Shown here one piece after another: positions 37,279 to 48,269 of a DNA stretch of 64,000 nucleotides (positions within the stretch are counted from its first letter, which is position 1; each line of letters opens with the position of its first letter). Position numbers and translations under genes: made by a program. Under the pieces are notes generated by a model. That model was not told the DNA's origin. It worked only from the letters and a program-made list of their open reading frames with translations, and ran no database searches. Source of the DNA: Cupriavidus basilensis (lineage in GTDB: Bacteria; Pseudomonadota; Gammaproteobacteria; Burkholderiales; Burkholderiaceae); assembly GCF_000876015.1 (NCBI RefSeq), contig NZ_BBQM01000011.1:248001-312000 (forward strand), in the 5' to 3' direction.

Positions 37279-37343
37279 TTTTCCGCGGCGGGCGGCCCGC
37301 GCGGCCGCCCGCGGCAGTGCCACGAGCAGTGCAGCAATACCAG

Positions 37344-37370
37344 ACGCCCCGGCTTGCCGGGGCGTTTGTC
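37344..37370 (+). terminator. intrinsic terminator of gltA
   Basis: A perfect 10-bp stem (ACGCCCCGGC / GCCGGGGCGT) with a TT loop is followed by TTGTC, 65 nt after the gltA stop. Confidence 0.85.
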
Positions 37371-37519
37371 ATTCAAGGCCGGCACCGCTTTGTGCATTGC
37401 GGGAGAATCATTGCCGCCCAGGTGGTGAAACCGGCAATTTCTGGCCATTTGTGCCGTGGTTGAGCCGCTAAGGTCCTCATTAATTGTGCAGATTTGATGC
37501 CGGACGGGAAATTTGCCCC

Positions 37520-37525
37520 TATAAT
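37520..37525 (+). promoter_or_regulatory. -10 box upstream of the liv operon
   Basis: A perfect TATAAT in otherwise GC-rich DNA, about 295 bp before livK. The best -35 (TTGATG, 37494-37499) is 20 bp away, which is too far, so an activator may be needed. Confidence 0.5.
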
Positions 37526-37658
37526 GCGGGCTGCTTTGCCGACAGCAGCCGGGCCACCCTTCCGGATTGCGCCGCGGCGAGCGGGGCAGGCGAATCACCT
37601 GCGCAATAGAGAACGCATCCACGTTGTCTTTCCGAACCAAGGTCCTTCGCCACGGCGC

Positions 37659-37734
37659 GGGGCTGACACATGCCGGGCCCCGCATACGCTGTTCATTGTC
37701 TTCGTCGGCCCGTCTTCCGCGCTCGGGCGTTTTT
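37659..37734 (+). promoter_or_regulatory. structured livK leader with terminator-like hairpin
   Basis: A 7-bp stem (GCGGGGC / GCCCCGC) near 37659-37684 is followed by GCCCG (37708-37712) / CGGGC (37724-37728) and TTTTT (37730-37734), that is, a short terminator-like element about 85 nt before livK. It could act as an attenuator; no known riboswitch class was recognised. Confidence 0.4.
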
Positions 37735-37819
37735 CTCGGCGGTAGTTCGCGGGTGTTGTTCGATTGCGCAGGTCATGCCGCCACCAGCCCGTGACCACTA
37801 CATAATCGAGGAGCTCCTG

Positions 37820-38935
37820 ATGACGCTGTCCCGTCTTACGTCCATCTCCCTGGCCGCCGCACTGGCGGCCTTCGGCGCCGCCGCCCACGCGGAAACCGTC
37901 AAGATCGCCATCGCCGGCCCCATGAGCGGCTCGGTTGCGCAGTATGGCGACATGGTCAAGGCCGGCGCGCTGACCGCCATCGAGCAGATCAACGCGGCCG
38001 GCGGCGCCGGCGGCAACAAGTTCGAAGTGGTGCTGATGGACGACGCCTGCGAACCGAAGCAGGCCGTCGCCGTCGCCAACAAGATCGTCAGCCAGAAGAT
38101 CAGGTACGTGATCGGCCACGTGTGCTCGGGTTCCACGATCCCGGCCTCCGACATCTACGAGAACGAAGGCGTCGTGATGGTGACGCCGTCGGCCACCGCG
38201 CCGCAGCTCACCGAGAACAAGAAGCGCAAGTTCATCTTCCGCACCATCGGCCGCGACGACCAGCAAGGCCCGGCCGCCGCCCAGTACATCATCGCCAAGG
38301 TCAAGCCCAAGAAGGTCGCCGTGCTGCACGACAAGCAGTCGTACGGCCAGGGCATCGCCTCGTCGGTGAAGAAGGACCTGGAAGCCGCCAAGATCCCGGT
38401 GGCCGTGTTCGAAGGCATCAACGCCGGCGACTCCGACTACTCCGCGGTGATCACCAAGCTCAAGTCGCAGGGCGTGGACTTCGTCTACTTCGGTGGCTAC
38501 CACCCCGAGATGGGCCTGCTGCTGCGCCAGGCGCGCGAGCAGGGCGTCAAGGCCACCTTCATGGGCCCCGAAGGCGTGGGCAACAAGGACGTGACGGCCA
38601 TCGCCGGCCCGGCCTCCGAAGGCATGCTGGTGACGCTGCCGGCCGACTTCTCGGCCGACCCGGCCAACGCCGCGCTGGTCAAGGCCTTCGCCGACAAGAA
38701 GCGCGACGCCAACGGCCCGTTCCAGATGCCGTCGTACGCCGCGGTGCAGATCATCGGCGACGCCATCGCCGGCGCCAAGAGCACGGACCCGGCCAAGGTT
38801 GCCGCGTACATGCACAAGAACGCCTTCCAGACCCCGATCGGCAAGGTCGAGTACGACGCCCAGGGCGACCTCAAGTCGTTCAAGTTCGTCGTCTTCACCT
38901 GGCACAAGGACGCCACCAAGACCGCAGCCAACTAA
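37820..38935 (+). CDS. livK: branched-chain amino acid ABC transporter binding protein
   Basis: The 371-residue periplasmic protein has a signal peptide (LAAALAAFGAAAHA/ET, cleavage near residue 24) and the type I ligand-binding fold of LivJ/LivK: VKIAIAGPMSGSVAQYGDMVKAGALTAIEQINAAGG, GHVCSGSTIPASDIYENEGVVMVTPSATAP and VDFVYFGGYHPEMGLLLRQAREQG. It delivers Leu/Ile/Val to the LivHM-GF importer encoded downstream. ATG 37820 follows GAGGAG. A terminator-like hairpin after the gene would allow higher levels of this subunit than of the permeases. Confidence 0.93.
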   Translation: MTLSRLTSISLAAALAAFGAAAHAETVKIAIAGPMSGSVAQYGDMVKAGALTAIEQINAAGGAGGNKFEVVLMDDACEPKQAVAVANKIVSQKIRYVIGHVCSGSTIPASDIYENEGVVMVTPSATAPQLTENKKRKFIFRTIGRDDQQGPAAAQYIIAKVKPKKVAVLHDKQSYGQGIASSVKKDLEAAKIPVAVFEGINAGDSDYSAVITKLKSQGVDFVYFGGYHPEMGLLLRQAREQGVKATFMGPEGVGNKDVTAIAGPASEGMLVTLPADFSADPANAALVKAFADKKRDANGPFQMPSYAAVQIIGDAIAGAKSTDPAKVAAYMHKNAFQTPIGKVEYDAQGDLKSFKFVVFTWHKDATKTAAN

Positions 38936-38954
38936 GCCGCACATCGGCTTCGCA

Positions 38955-38985
38955 CGCCCCGCCCGGCATACCGGCGGGGCGTTTT
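38955..38985 (+). terminator. hairpin between livK and livH
   Basis: A perfect 9-bp stem (CGCCCCGCC / GGCGGGGCG) with a 9-nt loop is followed by TTTT. In the middle of an operon it probably gives partial termination or stabilises the livK mRNA. Confidence 0.75.
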
Positions 38986-39122
38986 GGTATCGGGCCGCGG
39001 CCCGGCCGGCCCGCGCGCCGCGGCATGAGCGCGGCGCGCGCGGCATCCGTCCTGTCCGGCCTCGCCGGTCCCGGGGCTCGCCGCTTTCAAGGCGCCGGTT
39101 TCAAAGTAATGGGGCTTCCCGC

Positions 39123-40049
<927 letters not shown>

Positions 40050-40059
40050 GGAGCGCGCG

Positions 40060-42791
<2,732 letters not shown>

Positions 42792-42795
42792 CCTC

Positions 42796-42838
42796 TGGCG
42801 CTCTTCCCCGCGGCGGGGGAGGGCGCCAGCCCCTTTTC
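42796..42838 (+). terminator. terminator-like hairpin after livF
   Basis: A long imperfect stem (TGGCGCTCTTCCCC with GGGGGAGGGCGCCA) lies 4 nt after the livF stop, with TTTTC shortly after. Confidence 0.55.
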
Positions 42839-42925
42839 GCCATCGGCGAAATCCCCCTTTCGCCAATCACATTACATCGGCAGGCCCGATCCGCGCGGGC
42901 GGAGGCCGGCCGCGCGCTATCGCTG

Positions 42926-42934
42926 TGGCATAAT
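42926..42934 (+). promoter_or_regulatory. extended -10 promoter of leuC
   Basis: TGG followed by CATAAT forms an extended -10 element about 130 bp before leuC. There is no convincing -35. The following leader has no run of Leu codons, so leucine attenuation by a leader peptide is not supported. Confidence 0.4.
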
Positions 42935-43066
42935 CGATTGTGATGTCAAGCATTGCTGCAAGCTGCATTTCCTGCACGCATCCGGCGCGACAAAACCTCC
43001 CCGCAAACTACCGCGCGACGCCGCCAACCGTGCTGAACCGAACGGTCCCGGCCCGCCCATCGCATC

Positions 43067-44476
43067 ATGGCCAAGACGCTTTACGACAAACTCTGGGATG
43101 ACCACACCGTGCACGTCGAGGACGACGGCACGACGATGCTGTACATCGACCGCCACCTGCTGCACGAAGTCACCAGCCCGCAGGCGTTCGAAGGCCTGAA
43201 GCTCGCGCAGCGTCCGGTCTGGCGCATCAGCGCCAACCTGGCGGTGTCGGACCACAACGTGCCGACCACCGACCGCAGCCAGGGCATCGCCGATCCGGTC
43301 TCGAAGCTGCAGGTGGACACGCTGGACACCAACTGCGACGCCTATGGCATCACCCAGTTCAAGATGAACGACCTGCGCCAGGGCATCGTGCACGTGATCG
43401 GGCCGGAGCAGGGCGCCACGCTGCCGGGCATGACGGTGGTGTGCGGCGACTCGCACACCAGCACGCACGGCGCGTTCGGCGCGCTGGCGCACGGCATTGG
43501 CACCTCCGAGGTGGAGCACGTGCTGGCCACGCAGACGCTGCTGGGCAAGAAGGCGAAGAACATGCTGGTGCGCGTGGAAGGCAAGCTGCCGCGCGGCTGC
43601 ACCGCCAAGGACATCGTGCTGGCGATCATCGGCAAGATCGGCACCGCCGGCGGCACCGGCTACACCATCGAGTTCGCCGGCTCGGCCATCCGCGAGCTGA
43701 GCATGGAAGGGCGCATGACGGTGTGCAACATGGCCATCGAGGCCGGCGCGCGCGCCGGGCTGGTGGCGGTGGACGACATCACGCTCGAGTACGTCAAGGG
43801 CCGCCCGTTCTCGCCGCAGGGCGTGGAGTGGGACCATGCCGTGGCCTACTGGCGCACGCTGCATTCCGACGCCGGCGCGCAGTTCGATCAGGTGGTGGAG
43901 CTGCGCGCGGAAGACGTGCGCCCGCAAGTGACCTGGGGCACCTCGCCCGAGATGGTGGTCAGCATCGAAGACCGCGTGCCGGATCCCGAGAAGGAAAAGG
44001 ACCCGAACAAGCGCAACGCGATGGAGCGCGCGCTGGAGTACATGGGCCTGCAGCCCAACGTGCCGGTGAGCAGCATCAAGATCGACAAGGTCTTCATCGG
44101 CTCCTGCACCAACAGCCGCATCGAGGACATGCGCGCCGCCGCGTGGGTGGTGCAGAAGCTGGGCCGCCGCGTGGCCGGCAACGTGAAGCTGGCGATGGTG
44201 GTGCCGGGCTCCGGGCTGGTCAAGGCGCAGGCCGAGCGTGAAGGGCTGGACAAGGTCTTCAAGGCCGCCGGCTTCGAGTGGCGCGAGCCGGGCTGCTCGA
44301 TGTGCCTGGCCATGAATGCCGACCGCCTCGATCCGGGCGAGCGCTGCGCGTCCACCTCGAACCGCAACTTCGAAGGCCGCCAGGGCGCGGGCGGGCGTAC
44401 CCACCTGGTGAGCCCGGCGATGGCCGCCGCGGCCGCCATCGAGGGCCATTTCGTCGACATCCGCCGGCTCGGCTGA
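43067..44476 (+). CDS. leuC: 3-isopropylmalate dehydratase large subunit
   Basis: The 469-residue subunit, with LeuD, isomerises 2-isopropylmalate to 3-isopropylmalate in leucine synthesis. It is an aconitase-family enzyme; the [4Fe-4S] ligands lie in [12 protein letters not shown] and [55 protein letters not shown] and [14 protein letters not shown] are family signatures. First gene of leuC-entericidin-leuD-leuB. Confidence 0.97.
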   Translation: MAKTLYDKLWDDHTVHVEDDGTTMLYIDRHLLHEVTSPQAFEGLKLAQRPVWRISANLAVSDHNVPTTDRSQGIADPVSKLQVDTLDTNCDAYGITQFKMNDLRQGIVHVIGPEQGATLPGMTVVCGDSHTSTHGAFGALAHGIGTSEVEHVLATQTLLGKKAKNMLVRVEGKLPRGCTAKDIVLAIIGKIGTAGGTGYTIEFAGSAIRELSMEGRMTVCNMAIEAGARAGLVAVDDITLEYVKGRPFSPQGVEWDHAVAYWRTLHSDAGAQFDQVVELRAEDVRPQVTWGTSPEMVVSIEDRVPDPEKEKDPNKRNAMERALEYMGLQPNVPVSSIKIDKVFIGSCTNSRIEDMRAAAWVVQKLGRRVAGNVKLAMVVPGSGLVKAQAEREGLDKVFKAAGFEWREPGCSMCLAMNADRLDPGERCASTSNRNFEGRQGAGGRTHLVSPAMAAAAAIEGHFVDIRRLG

Positions 44477-44524
44477 GGCGGACCGCGCTTCGTTATCCCA
44501 CACACCGACACACGCCGTTTCATC

Positions 44525-44653
44525 ATGAAATACGCCCTGACCGCCCTCGCATGCCTGTGCATGCTGCAACTTGCCGGCTGCAACACCGTGGCCGGCATCG
44601 GCAAGGACACCAAGGCAGCGGGCCACGCGCTCGAAAGCGCGGCCAGCAAGTAA
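44525..44653 (+). CDS. entericidin A/B family lipoprotein
   Basis: The 42-residue lipoprotein is [19 protein letters not shown], then [23 protein letters not shown]. The lipobox LAGC puts the modified Cys at residue 19, and the NTVxGxGKDxxxxGxxLExAA tail is the entericidin pattern. Family members are tiny outer-membrane lipoproteins; the E. coli pair was described as a toxin-antidote, but the role in beta-proteobacteria is unclear. It lies between leuC and leuD, 11 nt before leuD, and so is co-transcribed with leucine genes. Confidence 0.85.
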   Translation: MKYALTALACLCMLQLAGCNTVAGIGKDTKAAGHALESAASK

Positions 44654-44664
44654 GGAACCAGATC

Positions 44665-45315
44665 ATGGACAAGTTCACTGTACACAGCGGGCTCACGGTG
44701 CCCCTGGACCGCGAGAACGTCGACACCGACGCCATCATCCCCAAGCAATTCCTCAAGTCGATCAAGCGCACCGGCTTCGGCCCCAACCTGTTCGACGAAT
44801 GGCGCTACAAGGACGTGGGCCAGCCCGGCCAGGACAACAGCCTCCGTCCGCTCAACCCGGACTTCGTGCTGAACCAGCCGCGCTACCAGGGCGGCTCGAT
44901 CCTGCTGGCGCGCCGCAACTTCGGCTGCGGCAGCTCGCGCGAGCACGCGCCGTGGGCGCTCACGCAATACGGCTTCCGCGCCGTGATCGCGCCGAGCTTC
45001 GCCGACATCTTCTTCAACAACTGCTACAAGAACGGCCTGCTGCCGGTGGCGCTGACCGAATTGCAGGTCGACCACCTGTTCAACGAGACCAATGCGTTCA
45101 ACGGCTACAAGCTGACCATCGACCTGGACAAGCAGGTGGTGCTCACGCCGGGCGGCGACGCCTATGCGTTCGACATCGCGCCGTTCCGCAAGTACTGCAT
45201 GCTCAACGGTTTCGACGACATCGGCCTGACCCTGCGCCATGCCGACAAGATCAAGGCATACGAGGCCGAGCGCGTGACCCGGATGCCGTGGCTGAACAAC
45301 CGCGTGGTCGGCTGA
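44665..45315 (+). CDS. leuD: 3-isopropylmalate dehydratase small subunit
   Basis: The 216-residue swivelling-domain subunit completes LeuCD. Visible signatures are [25 protein letters not shown] at the start, and [17 protein letters not shown], the substrate-binding loop of the aconitase family. ATG 44665 follows AAGGAACC 7-13 nt upstream. The length matches bacterial LeuD. Confidence 0.96.
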   Translation: MDKFTVHSGLTVPLDRENVDTDAIIPKQFLKSIKRTGFGPNLFDEWRYKDVGQPGQDNSLRPLNPDFVLNQPRYQGGSILLARRNFGCGSSREHAPWALTQYGFRAVIAPSFADIFFNNCYKNGLLPVALTELQVDHLFNETNAFNGYKLTIDLDKQVVLTPGGDAYAFDIAPFRKYCMLNGFDDIGLTLRHADKIKAYEAERVTRMPWLNNRVVG

Positions 45316-45346
45316 GCCGGCGCAGACACAACAAGGAAGACACAGC

Positions 45347-46414
45347 ATGAAAATCGCAGTCCTGCCGGGTGACGGCATCGGTCCCGAGATCGTGGCGGAA
45401 GCCGTCAAGGTCCTGAACGCGCTCGGCGAGAAGTTCGAGCTGGAAAGCGCGCCCGTGGGCGGCGCCGGCTACGAGGCCAGCGGCCATCCGCTGCCCGACG
45501 CCACGCTCAAGCTGGCCAAGGAAGCCGACGCCATCCTGTTCGGCGCCGTGGGCGACTGGAAGTACGACAAGCTGGAGCGCGCGCTGCGCCCCGAGCAGGC
45601 CATCCTGGGCCTGCGCAAGCACCTGCAGCTGTTCGCCAACTTCCGCCCGGCGATCTGCTATCCCGAGCTGACCGGCGCCTCGAGCCTGAAGCCCGAGCTG
45701 GTGGCCGGCCTCGACATCCTGATCGTGCGCGAGCTCAACGGCGACATCTACTTCGGCCAGCCGCGCGGCATGCGCGAGGCGCCGGACGGCCCGTTCCAGG
45801 GCGCGCGCGAAGGCTTCGACACCATGCGCTACAGCGAGCCGGAAATCCGCCGCATCGCGCACGTGGCGTTCCAGGCCGCGGCCAAGCGCGGCAAGAAGCT
45901 GTGCAGCGTGGACAAGGCCAACGTGCTCGAGACCTTCCAGTTCTGGAAGGACATCGTCACCGACGTGCACAAGGAATACCCGGAAGTCGAGCTGTCGCAC
46001 ATGTACGTCGACAACGCGGCCATGCAACTGGTCAAGGCGCCCAAGAGCTTCGACGTGATCGTCACCGGCAACATGTTCGGCGACATCCTGTCGGACGAGG
46101 CCGCCATGCTGACCGGCTCGATCGGCATGCTGCCGTCGGCTTCGCTGGACGCCAGCAACAAGGGCCTGTACGAGCCGTCGCACGGCTCGGCGCCGGACAT
46201 CGCCGGCAAGGGCGTGGCCAATCCGCTGGCCACCATCCTGTCGGCGGCGATGATGCTGCGCTACTCGCTGGGCCGCGCCGAACAGGCCGACCGCATCGAG
46301 AACGCGGTCAAGAAGGTGCTGGCGCAGGGCTACCGCACCGGCGACATCCTGACGCCGGGCTGCAAGCAGGTCGGCACGCGCGAGATGGGCGAGGCGGTGC
46401 TGGCGGCGCTGTAA
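45347..46414 (+). CDS. leuB: 3-isopropylmalate dehydrogenase
   Basis: The 355-residue enzyme oxidatively decarboxylates 3-isopropylmalate to 2-ketoisocaproate precursor using NAD and a divalent metal. [19 protein letters not shown] opens the fold. [57 protein letters not shown] (metal Asp residues and family signature) and [28 protein letters not shown] (NAD-binding) are complete. It ends at a strong palindromic terminator. Confidence 0.97.
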   Translation: MKIAVLPGDGIGPEIVAEAVKVLNALGEKFELESAPVGGAGYEASGHPLPDATLKLAKEADAILFGAVGDWKYDKLERALRPEQAILGLRKHLQLFANFRPAICYPELTGASSLKPELVAGLDILIVRELNGDIYFGQPRGMREAPDGPFQGAREGFDTMRYSEPEIRRIAHVAFQAAAKRGKKLCSVDKANVLETFQFWKDIVTDVHKEYPEVELSHMYVDNAAMQLVKAPKSFDVIVTGNMFGDILSDEAAMLTGSIGMLPSASLDASNKGLYEPSHGSAPDIAGKGVANPLATILSAAMMLRYSLGRAEQADRIENAVKKVLAQGYRTGDILTPGCKQVGTREMGEAVLAAL

Positions 46415-46456
46415 GCGCCAACGGCGCGGCGGCGCCGCCGCACGCCGGCAAGTCGG

Positions 46457-46480
46457 AAAGGCGCCCCGCGGGGCGCCTTT
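46457..46480 (+). terminator. terminator of the leu operon
   Basis: A 24-bp perfect palindrome (AAAGGCGCCCCG and its complement), 42 nt after the leuB stop, ends in CTTTCC. Its symmetry lets it act in both directions. Confidence 0.7.
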
Positions 46481-46563
46481 CCCTGCGTTTTCCCCCGCTT
46501 TTCTTTAATTTGTCCCCGATTTCGCGCGTGCGGCGCTGCCACAAAATCGTGTAGACTTTGCGG

Positions 46564-46701
46564 ATGGTCCGAATCTTCCAGTCCCCCTCGACTGCCAGCC
46601 TCCTCCTGACTGCCACCAGCAGCCCGGCCGGCCTGGGTTCGCACGGCCACCCGCTTACCGCAACGACGATTAAAACCATTACCACCAAAGCGATCGGCTA
46701 G
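46564..46701 (+). CDS. candidate Thr/Ile/Lys leader peptide upstream of asd
   Basis: This 45-codon ORF lies 91 nt before asd. Its final residues 32-45 read TATTIKTITTKAIG: six Thr, three Ile and two Lys in fourteen. All three amino acids are made from aspartate semialdehyde, the product's own pathway. This resembles the ThrL leader of the E. coli thr operon. Downstream lies a perfect 11-bp stem (46724-46734 / 46755-46765), and the Thr codons ACG ACG A (46673-46679) can pair with TCGTCGT (46707-46713). A T-tract terminator is lacking and the ribosome-binding site is weak. The regulatory role is an inference. Confidence 0.4.
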   Translation: MVRIFQSPSTASLLLTATSSPAGLGSHGHPLTATTIKTITTKAIG

Positions 46702-46765
46702 ATCGTTCGTCGTGCCTGCTCGTCTTCCCCGCGCAGTCACGCCGGGCGAGGAAAGCGCGGGGAAG
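46673..46765 (+). promoter_or_regulatory. possible attenuator structures before asd
   Basis: There are three possible stems: 46673-46679 with 46707-46713 (7 bp, covering Thr codons), 46691-46695 with 46701-46705 (5 bp, flanking the leader stop codon), and 46724-46734 with 46755-46765 (11 bp). The last is followed by AAGTTC rather than a T-run. Confidence 0.35.
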
Positions 46766-46792
46766 AAGTTCAAATCACATCCGAGGTAAGTC

Positions 46793-47929
46793 ATGATTGT
46801 AGGTCTCGTCGGTTGGCGAGGAATGGTCGGCAGCGTCCTGATGCAACGCATGCAGGAAGAGCGCGATTTCGACCATATCGAGCCCGTTTTCTTCAGCACG
46901 TCCAACGCGGGCGGCAAGGCGCCGGCCCTGGCGAAGAACGAAACCACGCTGAAAGATGCCAACGACATCGAAGCGCTGAAGAAGTGCGACGTCGTGCTCA
47001 CGGCGCAGGGCGGCGACTACACCACCGAGGTCTTCCCCAAGCTGCGCGCGGCGGGCTGGAAGGGCTACTGGATCGACGCGGCGTCCTCGCTGCGCATGAA
47101 GGACGATGCCATCATCGTGCTCGACCCGGTCAACCTCGGCGTGATCAAGGATGCGCTGTCCAAGGGCGTGAAGAATTTCATCGGCGGCAACTGCACGGTG
47201 AGCTGCATGATGATGGGCCTGGGCGGCCTGTTCCAGCACGACCTGATCGACTGGATGACCTCCATGACGTACCAGGCCGCGTCGGGCGGCGGCGCGCAGC
47301 ACATGCGCGAGCTGCTGACCCAGTTCGGCACGCTCAACGCCTCGGTCAAGCCGCTGCTGGATGACCCGGCTTCGGCGATCCTCGAGATCGACCGCACCAT
47401 CCTGGCGACCCAGCATGGCCTGTCGGCCGGCGAAACGAAGCAGTTCGGCGTGCCGCTGGCCGGCAACCTGATTCCGTGGATCGACAAGGACCTCGGCAAC
47501 GGCGTGTCGCGCGAAGAGTGGAAGGGCGGCGCCGAAACCAACAAGATCCTGGGCCGCGGCGAAGGCTTCGTGGGCGCCACCGGCGCCGCGCCGATCGCCG
47601 TGGACGGCCTGTGCGTGCGCATCGGCGCGATGCGCTGCCATTCGCAGGCGCTGACCATCAAGCTGCGCCGCGACGTGCCGCTCGACGAGATCGAAGGCAT
47701 GCTGGCGGCCAACAACCAGTGGGCCAAGGTGGTGCCGAACACGCGCGAGGCCAGCATGACCGACCTCACGCCGGCGGCCGTCACCGGCACGCTGACGATT
47801 CCCGTCGGCCGCCTGCGCAAGATGCAGATGGGCGGCGAGTACCTGTCGGCCTTCACCGTGGGCGACCAGCTGCTGTGGGGCGCGGCCGAGCCGCTGCGCC
47901 GCATGCTGCGCATCCTGATCGAGGCCTGA
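46793..47929 (+). CDS. asd: aspartate-semialdehyde dehydrogenase
   Basis: The 378-residue NADPH enzyme reduces aspartyl phosphate to aspartate semialdehyde, the branch point to Lys, diaminopimelate, Thr, Ile and Met. [20 protein letters not shown] binds NADP. The nucleophile is Cys134 in [13 protein letters not shown], and the HxxH-like segment [14 protein letters not shown] carries the acid/base His. GAGG precedes the ATG. It follows the leu operon but is separated by a terminator and a possible leader peptide. Confidence 0.97.
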   Translation: MIVGLVGWRGMVGSVLMQRMQEERDFDHIEPVFFSTSNAGGKAPALAKNETTLKDANDIEALKKCDVVLTAQGGDYTTEVFPKLRAAGWKGYWIDAASSLRMKDDAIIVLDPVNLGVIKDALSKGVKNFIGGNCTVSCMMMGLGGLFQHDLIDWMTSMTYQAASGGGAQHMRELLTQFGTLNASVKPLLDDPASAILEIDRTILATQHGLSAGETKQFGVPLAGNLIPWIDKDLGNGVSREEWKGGAETNKILGRGEGFVGATGAAPIAVDGLCVRIGAMRCHSQALTIKLRRDVPLDEIEGMLAANNQWAKVVPNTREASMTDLTPAAVTGTLTIPVGRLRKMQMGGEYLSAFTVGDQLLWGAAEPLRRMLRILIEA

Positions 47930-47965
47930 TCGAAGGCGCCCGCCGGGGCGGGCCGGCAGCCGAGT

Positions 47966-47983
47966 CCCCGGAACGGGGTTTTT
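47966..47983 (+). terminator. terminator of asd
   Basis: A short stem CCCCG / CGGGG with a GAA loop is followed by TTTTT, 36 nt after the asd stop. Confidence 0.7.
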
Positions 47984-48224
47984 CGCGGCAGCCGCGCCAC
48001 TGCGCGGTTTCGTTGCTGCCAGGCAACAAAAAACTGCCGCTTTGATGACAACGCCGCGCCTGTGCGCGGCGTTGTCGCGGGCGGCTGCCTATTTCTTCCA
48101 GCGTTGGGTCACAATACAGCCGGCATATGCCAGGCTGCGGAGGCGGTTGTCCGCGCGCCTGCAAGCACGCCTGCAAGTGTTGGCGCGGGGCTCAGTCGGG
48201 ACGCTAACTTGCTGCGCTAAACCA

Positions 48225-48254
48225 TTGATGTTAAGTTAATTTCACTACTAGAAC
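48225..48254 (+). promoter_or_regulatory. possible fimV promoter
   Basis: TTGATG (48225-48230) and TAGAAC (48249-48254) are 18 bp apart in an AT-rich patch. The transcript would begin only about 8-10 nt before the GTG start. Confidence 0.35.
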
Positions 48255-48269
48255 ACAACGGAGCACAAG

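Larger units (their letters stand above)
37279..37819. other. gltA-livK intergenic region (541 bp)
   Basis: No gene was found. It holds the gltA terminator at 37344-37370, a perfect TATAAT at 37520-37525, and then about 290 nt of probable livK leader with several hairpins, listed separately. Confidence 0.55.
47930..48269. other. asd-fimV intergenic region (340 bp)
   Basis: No gene was found. It holds the asd terminator at 47966-47983 and a possible fimV promoter at its right end; the middle shows only short GC-rich repeats. Confidence 0.5.

Noticed and set aside
42941..43066. Possible leucine leader peptide before leuC
   Set aside because: The frame from ATG 42942 has no cluster of Leu codons and runs into leuC without forming an attenuator-like structure.
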